Of a stretch of DNA of 64,000 nt, positions 41,877-53,296 are shown one piece after another. Position numbers and translations under genes: made by a program. The stretch is from Artemisia argyi. Lineage: Eukaryota; Streptophyta; Magnoliopsida; Asterales; Asteraceae. Where the stretch lies: NCBI GenBank assembly GCA_030686995.1, contig CM060709.1, positions 308,798,857 to 308,862,856 on the forward strand. Direction: 5' to 3'. Under the pieces are notes generated by a model. The model worked only from the letters and a program-made list of their open reading frames with translations. It was not told the DNA's origin and made no database searches. How positions within the stretch are numbered: the first letter of the stretch is position 1; each line of letters starts with the position of its first letter.

Positions 41877-44800
41877 ATGGCCCCATGACGAAACCCTGTT
41901 AGAGCTACCCGGACTGGAACTGCTGCGACTACCCCTGGTCACCGAGGACGCCGTCCTACTCGAAATGTTGAAACCACTACTCCTGATAACCTGGACACTA
42001 CTAACCGCAACAACAGGAATCAAAATGTTGATGTTCAGGGAGACAATGACCATGTTCCACTTAACGCACCTACTGTGGATCAAGCAATGATCAATCAACT
42101 TGTGGAGCAACGAGTTGCTGAGCTACTAGCTGAGTCAAATCATTCCAACAATTCTGCTGGAACATTTCCACCTGTTCGTGCTAATGGATGTAACTACAAG
42201 GAGTTTAAAATTTGTGGACCCATTGAGTTTGGTGGAACTGAAGGAGTGGTCTACTTGGTCAGGTGGATGGAGAAGACTGAGTCAGTGTTTAATGTCAGTG
42301 GTTGTGCGGAGAATGCGAAGGTAAAGTTTGCTTCTTTTACCTTCAAGGATGAAGCTTTAACTTGGTGGAACAATTACCGTAACTCAGTTGGGAGTGATGT
42401 GGCTTATGCTATGACTTGGGAGCAATTTAAGTCTTTGCTGATTCAGACTTACTGTCCAAGGAATGAGATTAAGAAGCTGGAGATTGAGTTCTGGAACCAT
42501 AAGGTGAAAGGTACCGATATGGCAACTTACAATCGCCGTTATCGAGAGTTAGCCTTACTTTGTCCCGATATGGTTAGGACTGAGACTCAAAGGATTGAGA
42601 GGTATACCGATGGGTTGCAGGTAGCTACAAGGAACGATGTGATTTCTGCTAAGCCTGCAAACATTCATGAGGCTATTACTATTGCTCAACAATTGATGGA
42701 CTCGTTGGCATTGGAAGAAGCTGAGAAAGACAAGAATGGAAAGAGGAAGAGGGATAATCACTCTAAGGGTAATGATCGTCGAAACAAGTGACAAACAACT
42801 ACTAGAGCTTATGCTATGGGAGATGGAGACAAGAAGAAATACAATGGAGATGCACCCAAGTGTAACCATTGTTATAAGAATCATTCTGGACGATGTACTG
42901 TGATGTGCAAGAATTGCTCTAGGATGGGACACATAGCTAAGGATTGTAGAGCTCGACCACTTGCTATGGTTCAAGCTACTTCTGAAACTATGAGTAAGGC
43001 AAATGTTACTTGTTATGGATGTGGAAAGAAGGGACATTATAGGAATGAGTGTAGGGAATCGTGGAACCGAGGAAATCAAGGATCGGGTGGTAATGGGTAC
43101 AATAATGGAAACCGTGGAGCTGGAGGAAACCGTGGACGACAGGATAATGAGGACCAACGTGTGGAAGCTGGAGCTGCTCATGGAAGAGTGTATGCACTTG
43201 GGAACGAGAGAGGAGAAGATCCGAACGTCGTTACTAGTACGTTCCTTCTCAATAATCGTTATGCTTCCATACTATTTGATACTGGTGCCGATAATAGTTT
43301 TGTGTCCACTAAGTTTGCACCCTTACTAGAGAAACCCCCGATGGCCTTAGGAATTGGTTATGATGTAGAGTTAGCTAATGGGAACATAGAGAGGATTAGG
43401 ACTATCATTCGCGGTTGCACGTTAAACTTTCTGAATCGTCCTTTCAACATAGATCTTCTACCCGTCACGTTAGGAAGTTTTGATGTCATTATTGGTATGG
43501 ATTGGTTGTCAAAGTATCGTGCTCATATACTTTGCGATGAGAAGATCGTGCGTGTGCCTTACGGCAAGGAGATTCTGAACATACCAGGAGATAGAAAGGA
43601 TTTGAGAGGCCCATCTAGATTAGCGGTCATATCTTGCACTAAATTGCCAAAGCTAATGGAAAAAGGATGTTGCCTTTTCTTAGCTCAAATTTCTAAGAAA
43701 GGAGGGAAGGAGAAAAAGGAAAGGTGCATTGGAGATGTGCCTATAGTTCGTGATTTTTCAGATGTGTTTCCCGATGAATTGCCGGAAATTCCGCCTACTA
43801 GACAAGTAGAGTTTCAGATTGAGTTGATACCTGGTACTGCACCCATGGCACGAGGGCCTTATCGTCTTGCACCTACTGAATTGGAATAGTTGTCGAAACA
43901 ATTAGCGGAGTTAGCCGAAAAGGGATTTATAAGACCAAGTTCTTCGCCTTGGGGAGCCCCGGTCTTATTCGTGAAAAAGAAGGATGGATCGTTTCGCATG
44001 TGTATTGATTATCGAGAGTTGAACAAGTTAACGGTGAAGAATAGATACCCGTTACCGAGGATCGACGATTTGTTCGATCAGCTTCAAGGATCGAGTGTGT
44101 ATTCGAAGATCGATTTGAGATCGGGATATCATCAGCTTCGAGTTCGTGAGGAAGATATTCCGAAAACGGCTTTCAGAACCCGTTACGGGCATTACGAGTT
44201 TCAGGTGATGCCATTTGGGTTGACCAACGCACCGGCGGTATTCATGGACCTCATGAATCGGGTGTGTAAGCCTTACTTAGATAAGTTTGTGATTGTGTTC
44301 ATCGATGACATTCTAATTTATTCGAAGAGTGAGAAAGAGCATGAGGAGCATCTAAGGCTTATCTTAGAATTGCTCAGGAAGGAGAAACTGTATGCCAAGT
44401 TTTCTAAATGTGAATTTTGGATTCCGACGGTACAATTTCTGGGTCATGTGATTGATAGATAAGGAGTTCATGTAGATCCTGCTAAGATTGAAGCGATTAA
44501 AGATTGGGCTGCACCTACGACCCCAACAGAAGTTCGTCAATTTTTGGGATTAGCCGGTTATTACCGAAGATTCATTGAGGGATTTTCGAAGATAGCAAAA
44601 CCGTTGACCAAATTGACTCAAAAGAGTGTTAAGTACGAATGGGGAGATAAGGAAGAGGAAGCATTTCAGTTACTTAAGGAGATGTTGTGTAGTGCTCCTA
44701 TCTTGGCGTTACCTGAAGGTAACGAGGACTTCGTCGTCTATTGTGACGCTTCGCATAAAGGTTTGGGAGCTGTATTAATGCAACGAGAGAAAGTGATAGC

Positions 44801-46570
44801 TTATGCTTCCCAACAGCTCAAGAAGCACGAGAAGAACTACATCACCCATGATTTGGAATTAGGTGCTGTGGTTTTTGCTTTAAAGATATGGAGACATTAC
44901 TTGTATGGAACCAAGTGTGTAGTGTTTACTGATCACAAAAGTCTACAACACATCTTGAATCAAAAAGAGCTCAACATGAGACAGCAACGTTGGATTGAGT
45001 TGTTAAGTGATTACGATTGTGAAATTCGCTACCATACTGGTAAAGCAAACGTTGTTGCTGATGCTCTTAGTCGAAAGGAGAGAATTCCACCATTACGAGT
45101 TAGGTCATTAGGAATGACTATCGTATCGCCATTACCGTCTCAAATATTAGAAGCTCAAATGGAAGCGTTGAAAGCAGAAAATCATTCTGCTAAGAACATA
45201 TTTGGGATGGCAGAAAATGAGAAGGGATTTGTTAAGCATTCTGATGGAGTATTATGTTTTGGAGAGCGAAGTTGGATACCATTGTATGGAGGAATTCGAG
45301 AGTTGATTATGCATGAGTCGCATAAGTCAAGATACTCTATTCATCCTGGGTCTGACAAGATGTACCAGGATTTGAAAAAGTTATATTAGTGGCCAAGTAT
45401 GAAGGCAGATATAGCATTGTACGTTAGTAAGTGTTAGACATGTTCTAAGGTTAAAGCCGAACATCAAAAACCGTCAGGATTATTGACGCAGCCAGAACTC
45501 CCAGTTTGGAAATGGGAGCGGATCACGATGGACTTTATTACCAAATTACCAAAGACAGCTAGCGGTTGTGACGCTATATGGGTAATTGTGGATCGATTGA
45601 CTAAGTCTGCTCATTTTCTGGCGATTAGTGAAGATGATAGTGTTGACAAACTTGCGAGGTTGTATGTGAAGGAGATTGTTTCTCGGCATGGAGTTTCGAT
45701 ATCGATTATTTCTGATCGCGACAGCCGCTTTACGTCAGCGTTGTGGCGATCACTTCAAACCGCTTTGGGGACAAGACTTGATATGAGTACTGCATATCAC
45801 CCCCAAACCGATGGTCAAAGTGAGAGAACTATTCAGACTTTGGAGGATATGCTTCGTGCATGCATAATAGACTTTGGTAAAGGCTGGGAGAAATATCTAC
45901 CCCTTGCGGAGTTTTCCTACAACAATAGCTACCACACAAGTCTTAAAGCTGCACCATTTGAAGCTTTATATGGTCGTAAATGTCGTTCACCTATTGGTTG
46001 GGCAGAAGTTGGAGATAGCCAACTCACAGGCCCTGAACTTATTTTAGAGACTACTGAGAAAGTAACGCAAATTCGAGATCGATTGAAAGCAGCTACAGAT
46101 AGGCAGAAAAGTTACGCCGATCAGAAGCGTAAACCCCTAGAATTCCAGGTTGGAGACAAAGTGATGCTGAAAGTCTCGCCTTGGAAGGGTGTGATACGTT
46201 TTGGGAAACGTGGGAAACTTTATCCCCGCTACATTGGACCATTTCTTATTTTGGAAAGAATTGGGCCCGTGGCTTATCGGTTGGAATTACCACCGGAATT
46301 GAGTAAAGTTCATGATGTGTTTCATGTTAGCAATTGAAGAAGTGTCCTTCGGATGAAACACCGGTTATACCAATTAAGGATATTCGTGTGGATGAAAGTT
46401 TAAATTTTGTGGAAGAGCCGATTGAGATACTGGATAGAGAGATTAAACGACTTAAGAGAAGTCGTATTCCGCTCATCAAAGTTCGTTGGAATTCGCGGCA
46501 TGGACCGAAATTCACGTGGGAACGTGAGGATGAGTTTCGAAAGAGATATCTGAAGCTTTTTACTTCGTAG
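41877..46570 (+). pseudogene. gag-pol polyprotein of Tekay-type gypsy element, six stops and one frameshift
   Basis: One frame runs from ATG 41877 to 46337. Domains in order: gag (WMEKTESVF, LTWWNNY, 42075-42700), zinc knuckles (CHxC types near 42840-43050: CYGCGKKGHYRNEC), aspartic protease (ILFDTGADNSFV, 43270), reverse transcriptase ([29 protein letters not shown], 43980-44330), RNase H ([15 protein letters not shown], 44733), integrase with a degenerate HHCC zinc region and DDE signs ([27 protein letters not shown], 45530-45835), and a chromodomain-like tail (EEPIEILDREIKRLK). Stops: TGA 41886, TGA 42789, TAG 43887, TAA 44460, TAG 45387, TAG 45435. A lost base near 46335 shifts the tail. 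It cannot make an intact polyprotein. Confidence 0.93.
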
Positions 46571-46609
46571 ATGGTTTGATCCGAGAGAAACCCGGGACGG
46601 GTTTCTTCT

Positions 46610-46622
46610 GAGGCTGGGAGGA
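46610..46622 (+). other. Polypurine tract of the gypsy element
   Basis: GAGGCTGGGAGGA directly before the 3' LTR start, the expected plus-strand primer site. Confidence 0.85.
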
Positions 46623-49565
46623 TGTGACAACTGGCAAATTAGGGAGTAATTTTGAAAACCCGCATTACTTTAAAAATTATAATTTTGTAATATTTGAAAA
46701 GTTTATCGTGACGAGATATTTTATGAACGTTGGAATGTGATTTTAATCGTACGTTATTTATGGGATTCGATTATTTATTTATGGTCTGGTTTGGTTGATT
46801 TCGTGATGATTTATTTTGAGATCTTTATTTTGGCACTACATTGACTCCGGCACTAGAAAAACCTAACAATTTTAATTATTTTAATATTGGTTCGGATATT
46901 TATATTTTTGGTACGCATCGCGAGATCTTTGATTATTTGGAACGAGTTCGGTTCAAGTGAGTTGATTTGTTTTAAGAGGTTTCGGGTTTGGTCCGTGTAT
47001 TTACACCGAGTTACTTAACCCACTCTACCCCTCAGTATTATTATTATTATTATTATTAAAGATCATTTTTTTTTTGAGTATATATGAAAATCGTCCTTGT
47101 GATAACCTGGAAAAGCAAACACACCAACACACCTCACTAACATCTCTCTCTCTCTCTCTCTCTCATTATCATCTTCTTCATTTTTATTCACCAAACCCTA
47201 GCCACCATCACCACCAAGTGGCTGCCGCCGCCTATTTACCCCCCCCCCCCCCCCACCGACACCTAAAAACACTTCCAAACAAACCCCCATTACTAGATCT
47301 ATTAGATCCACTAATTCAAGCTCGAGTTTTATTGATTTTGAAGATTTTTTGTGACCTCTTTTCTTGTAATATTGAAGGTAAGATGAGTCACAAGCGTGGT
47401 GACTCGTATTTTTTCTTCAAAACGTGGCTAATGTGCCAAGGGGTCGAATCTTTGGGCGAATCTTTATATAAAAACGAAAGATATATATGGGTTTTTAAAT
47501 AAAACATGAATTTAAACAAGTTTGGTATCCGGGTTTTCATGTTCTTGTGGGTGTCGAGACTCAGCTTGTGTTATCTTGTGAACTTATGTGGGTTCTGGAT
47601 TATTTTGACCTCGTGGTATTATTAGCGAGGGTATTTGGTGATATATTATAAGGTCTTGATTTATTTTTGGGTGTGAATCTGGTAATATTATTGTTGTTTG
47701 TGGTATCGTGACCCATGAGATCCGTTTGGTTTTGTTGATGGCTCGACATGGACCAGCCGTGACCCAAGGGGTCTCTTGGTTGTGTTCGTGGTTCAACATG
47801 GGCGAGCCGAGACCCATAAGGGTTCGGCAACAGCTTATGTTCCTCTTTTTGTTTCTTTTCTTAATCATATACTTGGTTATTACTTGATGTTATTTGTTGA
47901 GATATTTTTTGTCATATGGTTGCTATTGTTTACTTGGGGACGAATGGAATGGAGGAGCCGAGACCCTCGAGGTCTCGGCAATGGAATTATTAATTTGTGG
48001 AGTTCTTGACGAAAAGTGATATTGGGGACCGATTGTGAGATGGTCGAATTAGATGATGGAGATAGGTTAGTCGGGTGGCATAGTCGGACCCTATTGTTGT
48101 AGAATGTGATTGAGATTGATTTGGACGGAGTTGATTTATTTATTTAGGACTTGGTTATTTTATTTATTGGACTTGGACAATGAGCTGAGAGTGATGACTC
48201 GGACATGTGACCAACTCATATGACTCGATAAATATTCAAAATCAAACGCTAATAATAAAACTCGTAATAATATTATTAGTAATATAATCGTTCATATAAG
48301 TATATAGACGTGATAAACGTATATATATTATTATAAATGCGTATATTAATAATAAAACGATCACGAGATAACGTTATAATAATATAACGATAATTATTAT
48401 ACTATGCGAATAGTGCAATAAATGTCGGAGTATTATTATAAATAATAACTATAAATAATGTCGAGAACTAATATGTCGGGTAAGTAATAAATAAAAACAT
48501 GATAGACTTTTATAATTTTGGAAAACTTATCAAGTTATACGAGTTGTGGTTACTTAAGTCCAAGTGGGCTTTATTATGTGACTTTTGTGTTGTCACGGAT
48601 ATATGACGATTAATATAAACATTTTCTATAACTAAGTAACTTATTTAATCGACGGGTTAAATCGAGTTATTTGGCTATATAAAATGAGTATATTAATGGG
48701 CATCGTATCCCACCATGCCCATAGGTTGTGGTACGTGTTTTAGGATAATAAATTTACTATATAACTCGTGGAGTTGGCTAAATTGACGAATTTGGCCAAT
48801 TTGACGATATATATAGGGAATTTGTTGGACTACGATATATACCATATAGTATTCTTTGTGCTATGTGCTTTAGGTTGAGTATAATCTTGGAACGATATAT
48901 TACGTAAATAAATATGGGGGATTACCAAATCGACAGATTTGATAAACTTCGATGATTTATTTAAATGATATATTGAGCTAACATTAGACCTATAGATGGT
49001 TTATTATTTCGTTCGTTGTGGCTTCTTGGTTTGAGTTGTGTCGACCCTCCACCCGCATGGATACCAAACGTCGAATTTCAAATTAATATGAAAATAATTC
49101 GAGAAATGGATATTTTTGGAAAGTTAAATGGATTACGTTCGGGAATGGGAATATTTGATTTTGAGGAAATGATTTCTGAACGAGTTTGATATTGTTAGGA
49201 AGTGCCGAGTCTGTAGTTTCCGTTACGTGAGTTGCTTACGTCTTTCTTCTATTGATTTCTTTTGAGAATTTTCTGGACTTGAGGTGAGTCATAGCCCCAC
49301 TTTTACTCTTGAACTTTGTTTTCAATACTTGGGGTGAGAAACGTGCAAATGTTTTATGTGGACTATTATCGCTTCGTTTATTTTAAAACTTGCTATGCTT
49401 ATAGAACTAGGTAGGATAGGGCGAGGCCTAGTCCCGAACTAGGTAAGCTATTGATTTGGTTAATGAGCGAGGCCTAGTCCCGAACTAGGTAAGCTATTGG
49501 ATTAATTATAGAGCGAGGCCTAGACTTGAGCTAGGTAAGCTATTGATTGGATTGATTTGGGCTAT
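46623..49565 (+). repeat. 3' LTR of the Tekay-type element, truncated
   Basis: Nearly identical to the 5' LTR, with differences in simple repeats: a shorter (CT)n near 47144-47164, and a run of about 16 C's at 47241-47256 against about 5 in the 5' LTR. It breaks off at TTTGGGCTAT, corresponding to about 39923 of the 5' LTR. The sequence then becomes minus-strand copia protease. Confidence 0.92.
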
Positions 49566-50670
49566 GGTTCCTTTGCCAGTGATTCTCCCTCCATCAGGAT
49601 CATTCCCAAATGCAACTCTTCCTCCAAAATAAGCCTGAAAATCTGACAAGAGCTCCTTTTCTCCTGTTATGCTGCCAGAGCAACCACTATCAACAATAAG
49701 ATGATCTTTAAGCTCCTCTTCTGGGTTGCCCTGCATAAAAATGAAAAGGGTTAGTTTTTATCAGGAACCCAAGCCATTACTGACTTGTGTTCCCCTTGTG
49801 GAGTGACATACTCAAATTCTTTGAGTATGTAATCACCACTGTTTTTGAAAGCACTATCAAGAATTAATGTTTTTGACTCCAAAACCTGTGTTGGATTATT
49901 ATCAACACTCCCTTTTTCACCCTTATTTTCTGAAAGTACTTTTTCACCCTCAGCAGTACTTTCTTTCTTAACCCATTTAGTTTTAACTTTTGGTGTTGGG
50001 TTCTTTGTTCTAGGTACTTTTCTTGAGTTGTAAGGACTTCTAGGTTTTAACTTTTGGTGTTGGGTTCTTTTGTAAGAATTGAATCTCCTAGGTCTTACAC
50101 TAGAGTTTTTGCTAGCAGTACCTTGATTGGGGGAATTCCTAACAGTACTTTGAGAAGGTACTGTTTGACCAGTACTTTGAAAAGTATTTCTTGAAGGTAC
50201 TGGTGGTATGGAAAATGGTCTTTTCTGGTGAGGGTACCTATAGTCTTTTGAGAAATTGCTATGGTTAACCCTATTTGAGTAATTCCAAGCTGGTTTATTC
50301 TCCCTTGGTTTATTCTCCCTATGCTTATGGTTTGCAGATGTTGTCTTTGGGTATTTGCTTAAGTATTCTAAATGATAATCACAGTCCTTAATCAAATGAT
50401 GAGGACTATAGCATACATAGCATAACTTTGGACCTATATTCCCAAATCTGCTTCCAAAAGGTTTTCTATAATAAGCAGTATTTTGAAAAGATTTCCTTGT
50501 AGGTACTGCTGAATGATCAGCAGTACTTTGAGAAGTTTTTGGAAGTACTACTTGTTTTGAAAAGTCTTTTTCATTCCCAGAACCCTTATCATTATCCCTG
50601 GGTTTCTCAACAATTTCTTTTAAGGACTCAGGACTAGATTGACCTTTAAGCTTTTTCCTGAATTCTAGAT
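49566..50670 (-). pseudogene. Ty1/copia gag end and protease start (fragment)
   Basis: Minus-strand continuation of the copia gag at 62108-64000 after the 50671-62107 insertion; the reading frame is continuous across the insertion (VDNL then EFRKKL). It contains a second zinc knuckle, CYVCYSPHHLIKDC, a basic serine/asparagine-rich stretch, and a protease site, LIVDSGCSGSITG (49700s), then RVAFGND and RITGKGTI. A stop separates the knuckle part (ends 49751) from the protease part. The element is cut off at 49566 against the gypsy 3' LTR, so integrase, RT and RNase H are missing. Confidence 0.85.
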
Positions 50671-52340
50671 TGTGGAAAACTAGAAGGCGGGTTGAATAGT
50701 TTTCCCCTCTTTTTCATTTTATAAAAACTTTGTTTCAAAATGTTGATTCGAATTTATTCAATTGTTTGTTTGGAAAACCTTTAATTAGAGTTTAGTATAA
50801 AAACACCATATAATCAATATGATCAATTATATATGTAAGCTTTTGGAAAAACATAGTTTTATGAATGGAGCTTTGGTCGGTCTTTGTGTGAATACGTTTT
50901 CCTTTTAAAATCTTAAAACGTTTTGTATCAAATTATCTATCAAGTTAAACTTAATATGAGAAGTGTGAATAATAATCTATTTGACCATATCATATAATTA
51001 TACACACAATCACAATATTAACTTCTATGTACAACACAATCAATCATCACAACTATATAAGCAACAACTAAGACATATAGGCAAGCATAGATGTAAAGCG
51101 ATAAATGCAAGAATAAATGAAAAGAGATAAGAGAAAGGAAATGCAAACCAGACACGATGATTTATAGTGGTTCGGCTACAAGGACACCTTCCTTGCCCTA
51201 CTCCACTCCCCGAGTCGCCTGCTCGAGAGTTTTCTTCACTACTCAACAAGCTCCCTTTTGGCGGAGAAAACCGTACACACTTGCTTACACCATTTAACGA
51301 CACTAAGCTAAATGTCGAGTTCTAATAGTAGCTATAACCAATCTCACAACACTACTTCGATCACTACACAACTTCTACACGACTTCACGACTTCTTCATG
51401 GCTTCACGACTTCACGACTTCTTCATGGCTTTACGACTTCACGACTTCTTCACTACTTCACAACTTCTTCTATACTCCACTACATATTCACACATCTACT
51501 TCCTCACAACTTCATGACTTCTCCACACTACTACTTCTTCCCACTACTTCTTACTCACGCATAAACTCACTACTAAGTAAGATCATCTTGATCTACTTAT
51601 TACATATACATAACTCACAACATTACATAAACACTAACTAGATCCTAATACATCTTTGGCTTTATGATAGGGAGGATTCTTCTCTTGCACTTTGAGTGGT
51701 GAAGGATTGGATCACTTGAAACAAAGACTTATAATCTTATGATCAAAGGATTTAGAAGGATGTTTTGAAGGGATTGGGACTGAAAATTTTCGTGCAAAAG
51801 GTGAGGTAAAATTGCAGAAATGAACCAGTATTTATAGGCAAAAATTTTTGACAACTTGAGCGTGCCGGTCCCCTTAATTGTATGGTCGCTCCCCTTAATA
51901 ATTAAGGGGGCCGCCCTACTGAAACGGCCAGAAATCTTTGTCTTTTCTGGTGAAAGTTTATTTGGTGAAAAACTAACTGATTTTGGTTAAAAATTTGAAT
52001 TCATATATTTGCTATGAATTAAACATTTTCCTTTAATTACCAAAATTGTTTTTCAAAAAATATATAACATGTTTATATCATTTTATAAACTTTGTAATGT
52101 TTAAATAAAATCCCTTTGATCATAAAATGTATTAGACATTTGTTTGTACATACCTTAAGTGATTGTTGAGGCAAACTCGAGACGTTGAGATGTCGAGGCT
52201 TGTTGACGTAAGAATGCATAGATGAATTGTGATCACAAATAACTTAAGCACTTTACGTTATATGTTGTAACTTACATCTTTGTCATCATCAAAACATGAA
52301 GAGAATGTTTAGATTAAATATCGTAATATTCATGCCAACA
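50671..52340 (-). repeat. 3' LTR of the LARD-like element
   Basis: Plus-strand ends TGTGGAAAAC...GCCAACA. It has a TATA box on the minus strand (CTATAAATAC, near 51829-51838), a palindrome-rich CCCCTTAATAATTAAGGGG region (51880-51918), and a tandem CTTCACGACTT repeat (51365-51480). Small ORFs in it are repeat shadows. Confidence 0.92.
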
Positions 52341-52354
52341 ATCTCCCTCTTTTT
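52341..52354 (-). other. Polypurine tract of the LARD-like element
   Basis: On the minus strand, AAAAAGAGGGAGAT directly precedes the LTR start TGTTGGCATG. Confidence 0.85.
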
Positions 52355-52844
52355 GATGATGACAAACTATGTAAACTATAACTCATAGTAAAATGTATAA
52401 GTTACTTGTTTACACTTCTTCTCCCCCTTTTGTCAAAGCAAAAAGGTGGACTCTTAGACGAGACTTCAACTACGCTTGAACCCTTGAGAAAGAATGTAAA
52501 AGGTGAGCTTGCATCATCGTAAGTGAAGCCTTGATCCTATCAACCTTAATGCTCCCCCTTGGTGTATGCTCCCCCTTGGTGTATGCTCAAAACTTGTTTT
52601 GGCTACCAAAGAATCGAGCGATGAAGTAATCCTTCAAAACAAAGTTAGTAGACAAGTGCAAATATATATAATGATGATGATAGGTATATGCATGATACTA
52701 ATAGGGGAACAATATATGGACGTAATAGGTATATGCACTAAAAATATGACACATGCAATTATTGTTTTAAAAACAACAACCTAACTCCCAAAAAAAAATT
52801 ACCATGACCAAAGCTTAAGACATGATAATAATTAGAACCTAATG

Positions 52845-53205
52845 TGTAACCATTGGTAAATTTCGCCTTGTATTAAATTAATATAATATTCTAATGAAAG
52901 AATACTTATCCATTTTCTATGTCAATTTTTTTTAAATTAACTAAATATTTTTATGTATAATCAAGAAAGCTCAATTGCGTAATGTATAATTTGTAACCAA
53001 CACTAGACTACGATCAGTCTAGGTGTTCTATATACTTTATTTTCCTCTAAATAGTCGTATTTTATATGTATTATTATTATTTTGATATTTTTACGTAAAC
53101 CTCATACATTTTACATTTGACTTATTATCCTATTTTAAGTAAATTTATTTTTACCGAGAGAACCTAATCGCGTACGTCGTAACACTTACCCGTAATTTTT
53201 CGGAC

Positions 53206-53296
<91 letters not shown>

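Larger units (their letters stand above)
36913..49565 (+). mobile_element. Ty3/gypsy retrotransposon, Tekay/Del (chromovirus) type, decayed, 3' LTR truncated
   Basis: Layout: 5' LTR 36913-40404, PBS 40408-40420, leader ORF about 40896-41593, single-frame gag-pol 41877-46570, polypurine tract 46610-46622, 3' LTR 46623-49565. The domain order PR-RT-RNaseH-INT-chromodomain-like tail and the tRNA-Met-type PBS fit Tekay/Del chromoviruses. The 3' LTR lacks its last 480 bp or so, and copia sequence follows directly, so no right duplication exists; the left flank is CAAAC. It inserted into an older minus-strand element whose LTR is at 36313. Confidence 0.92.
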
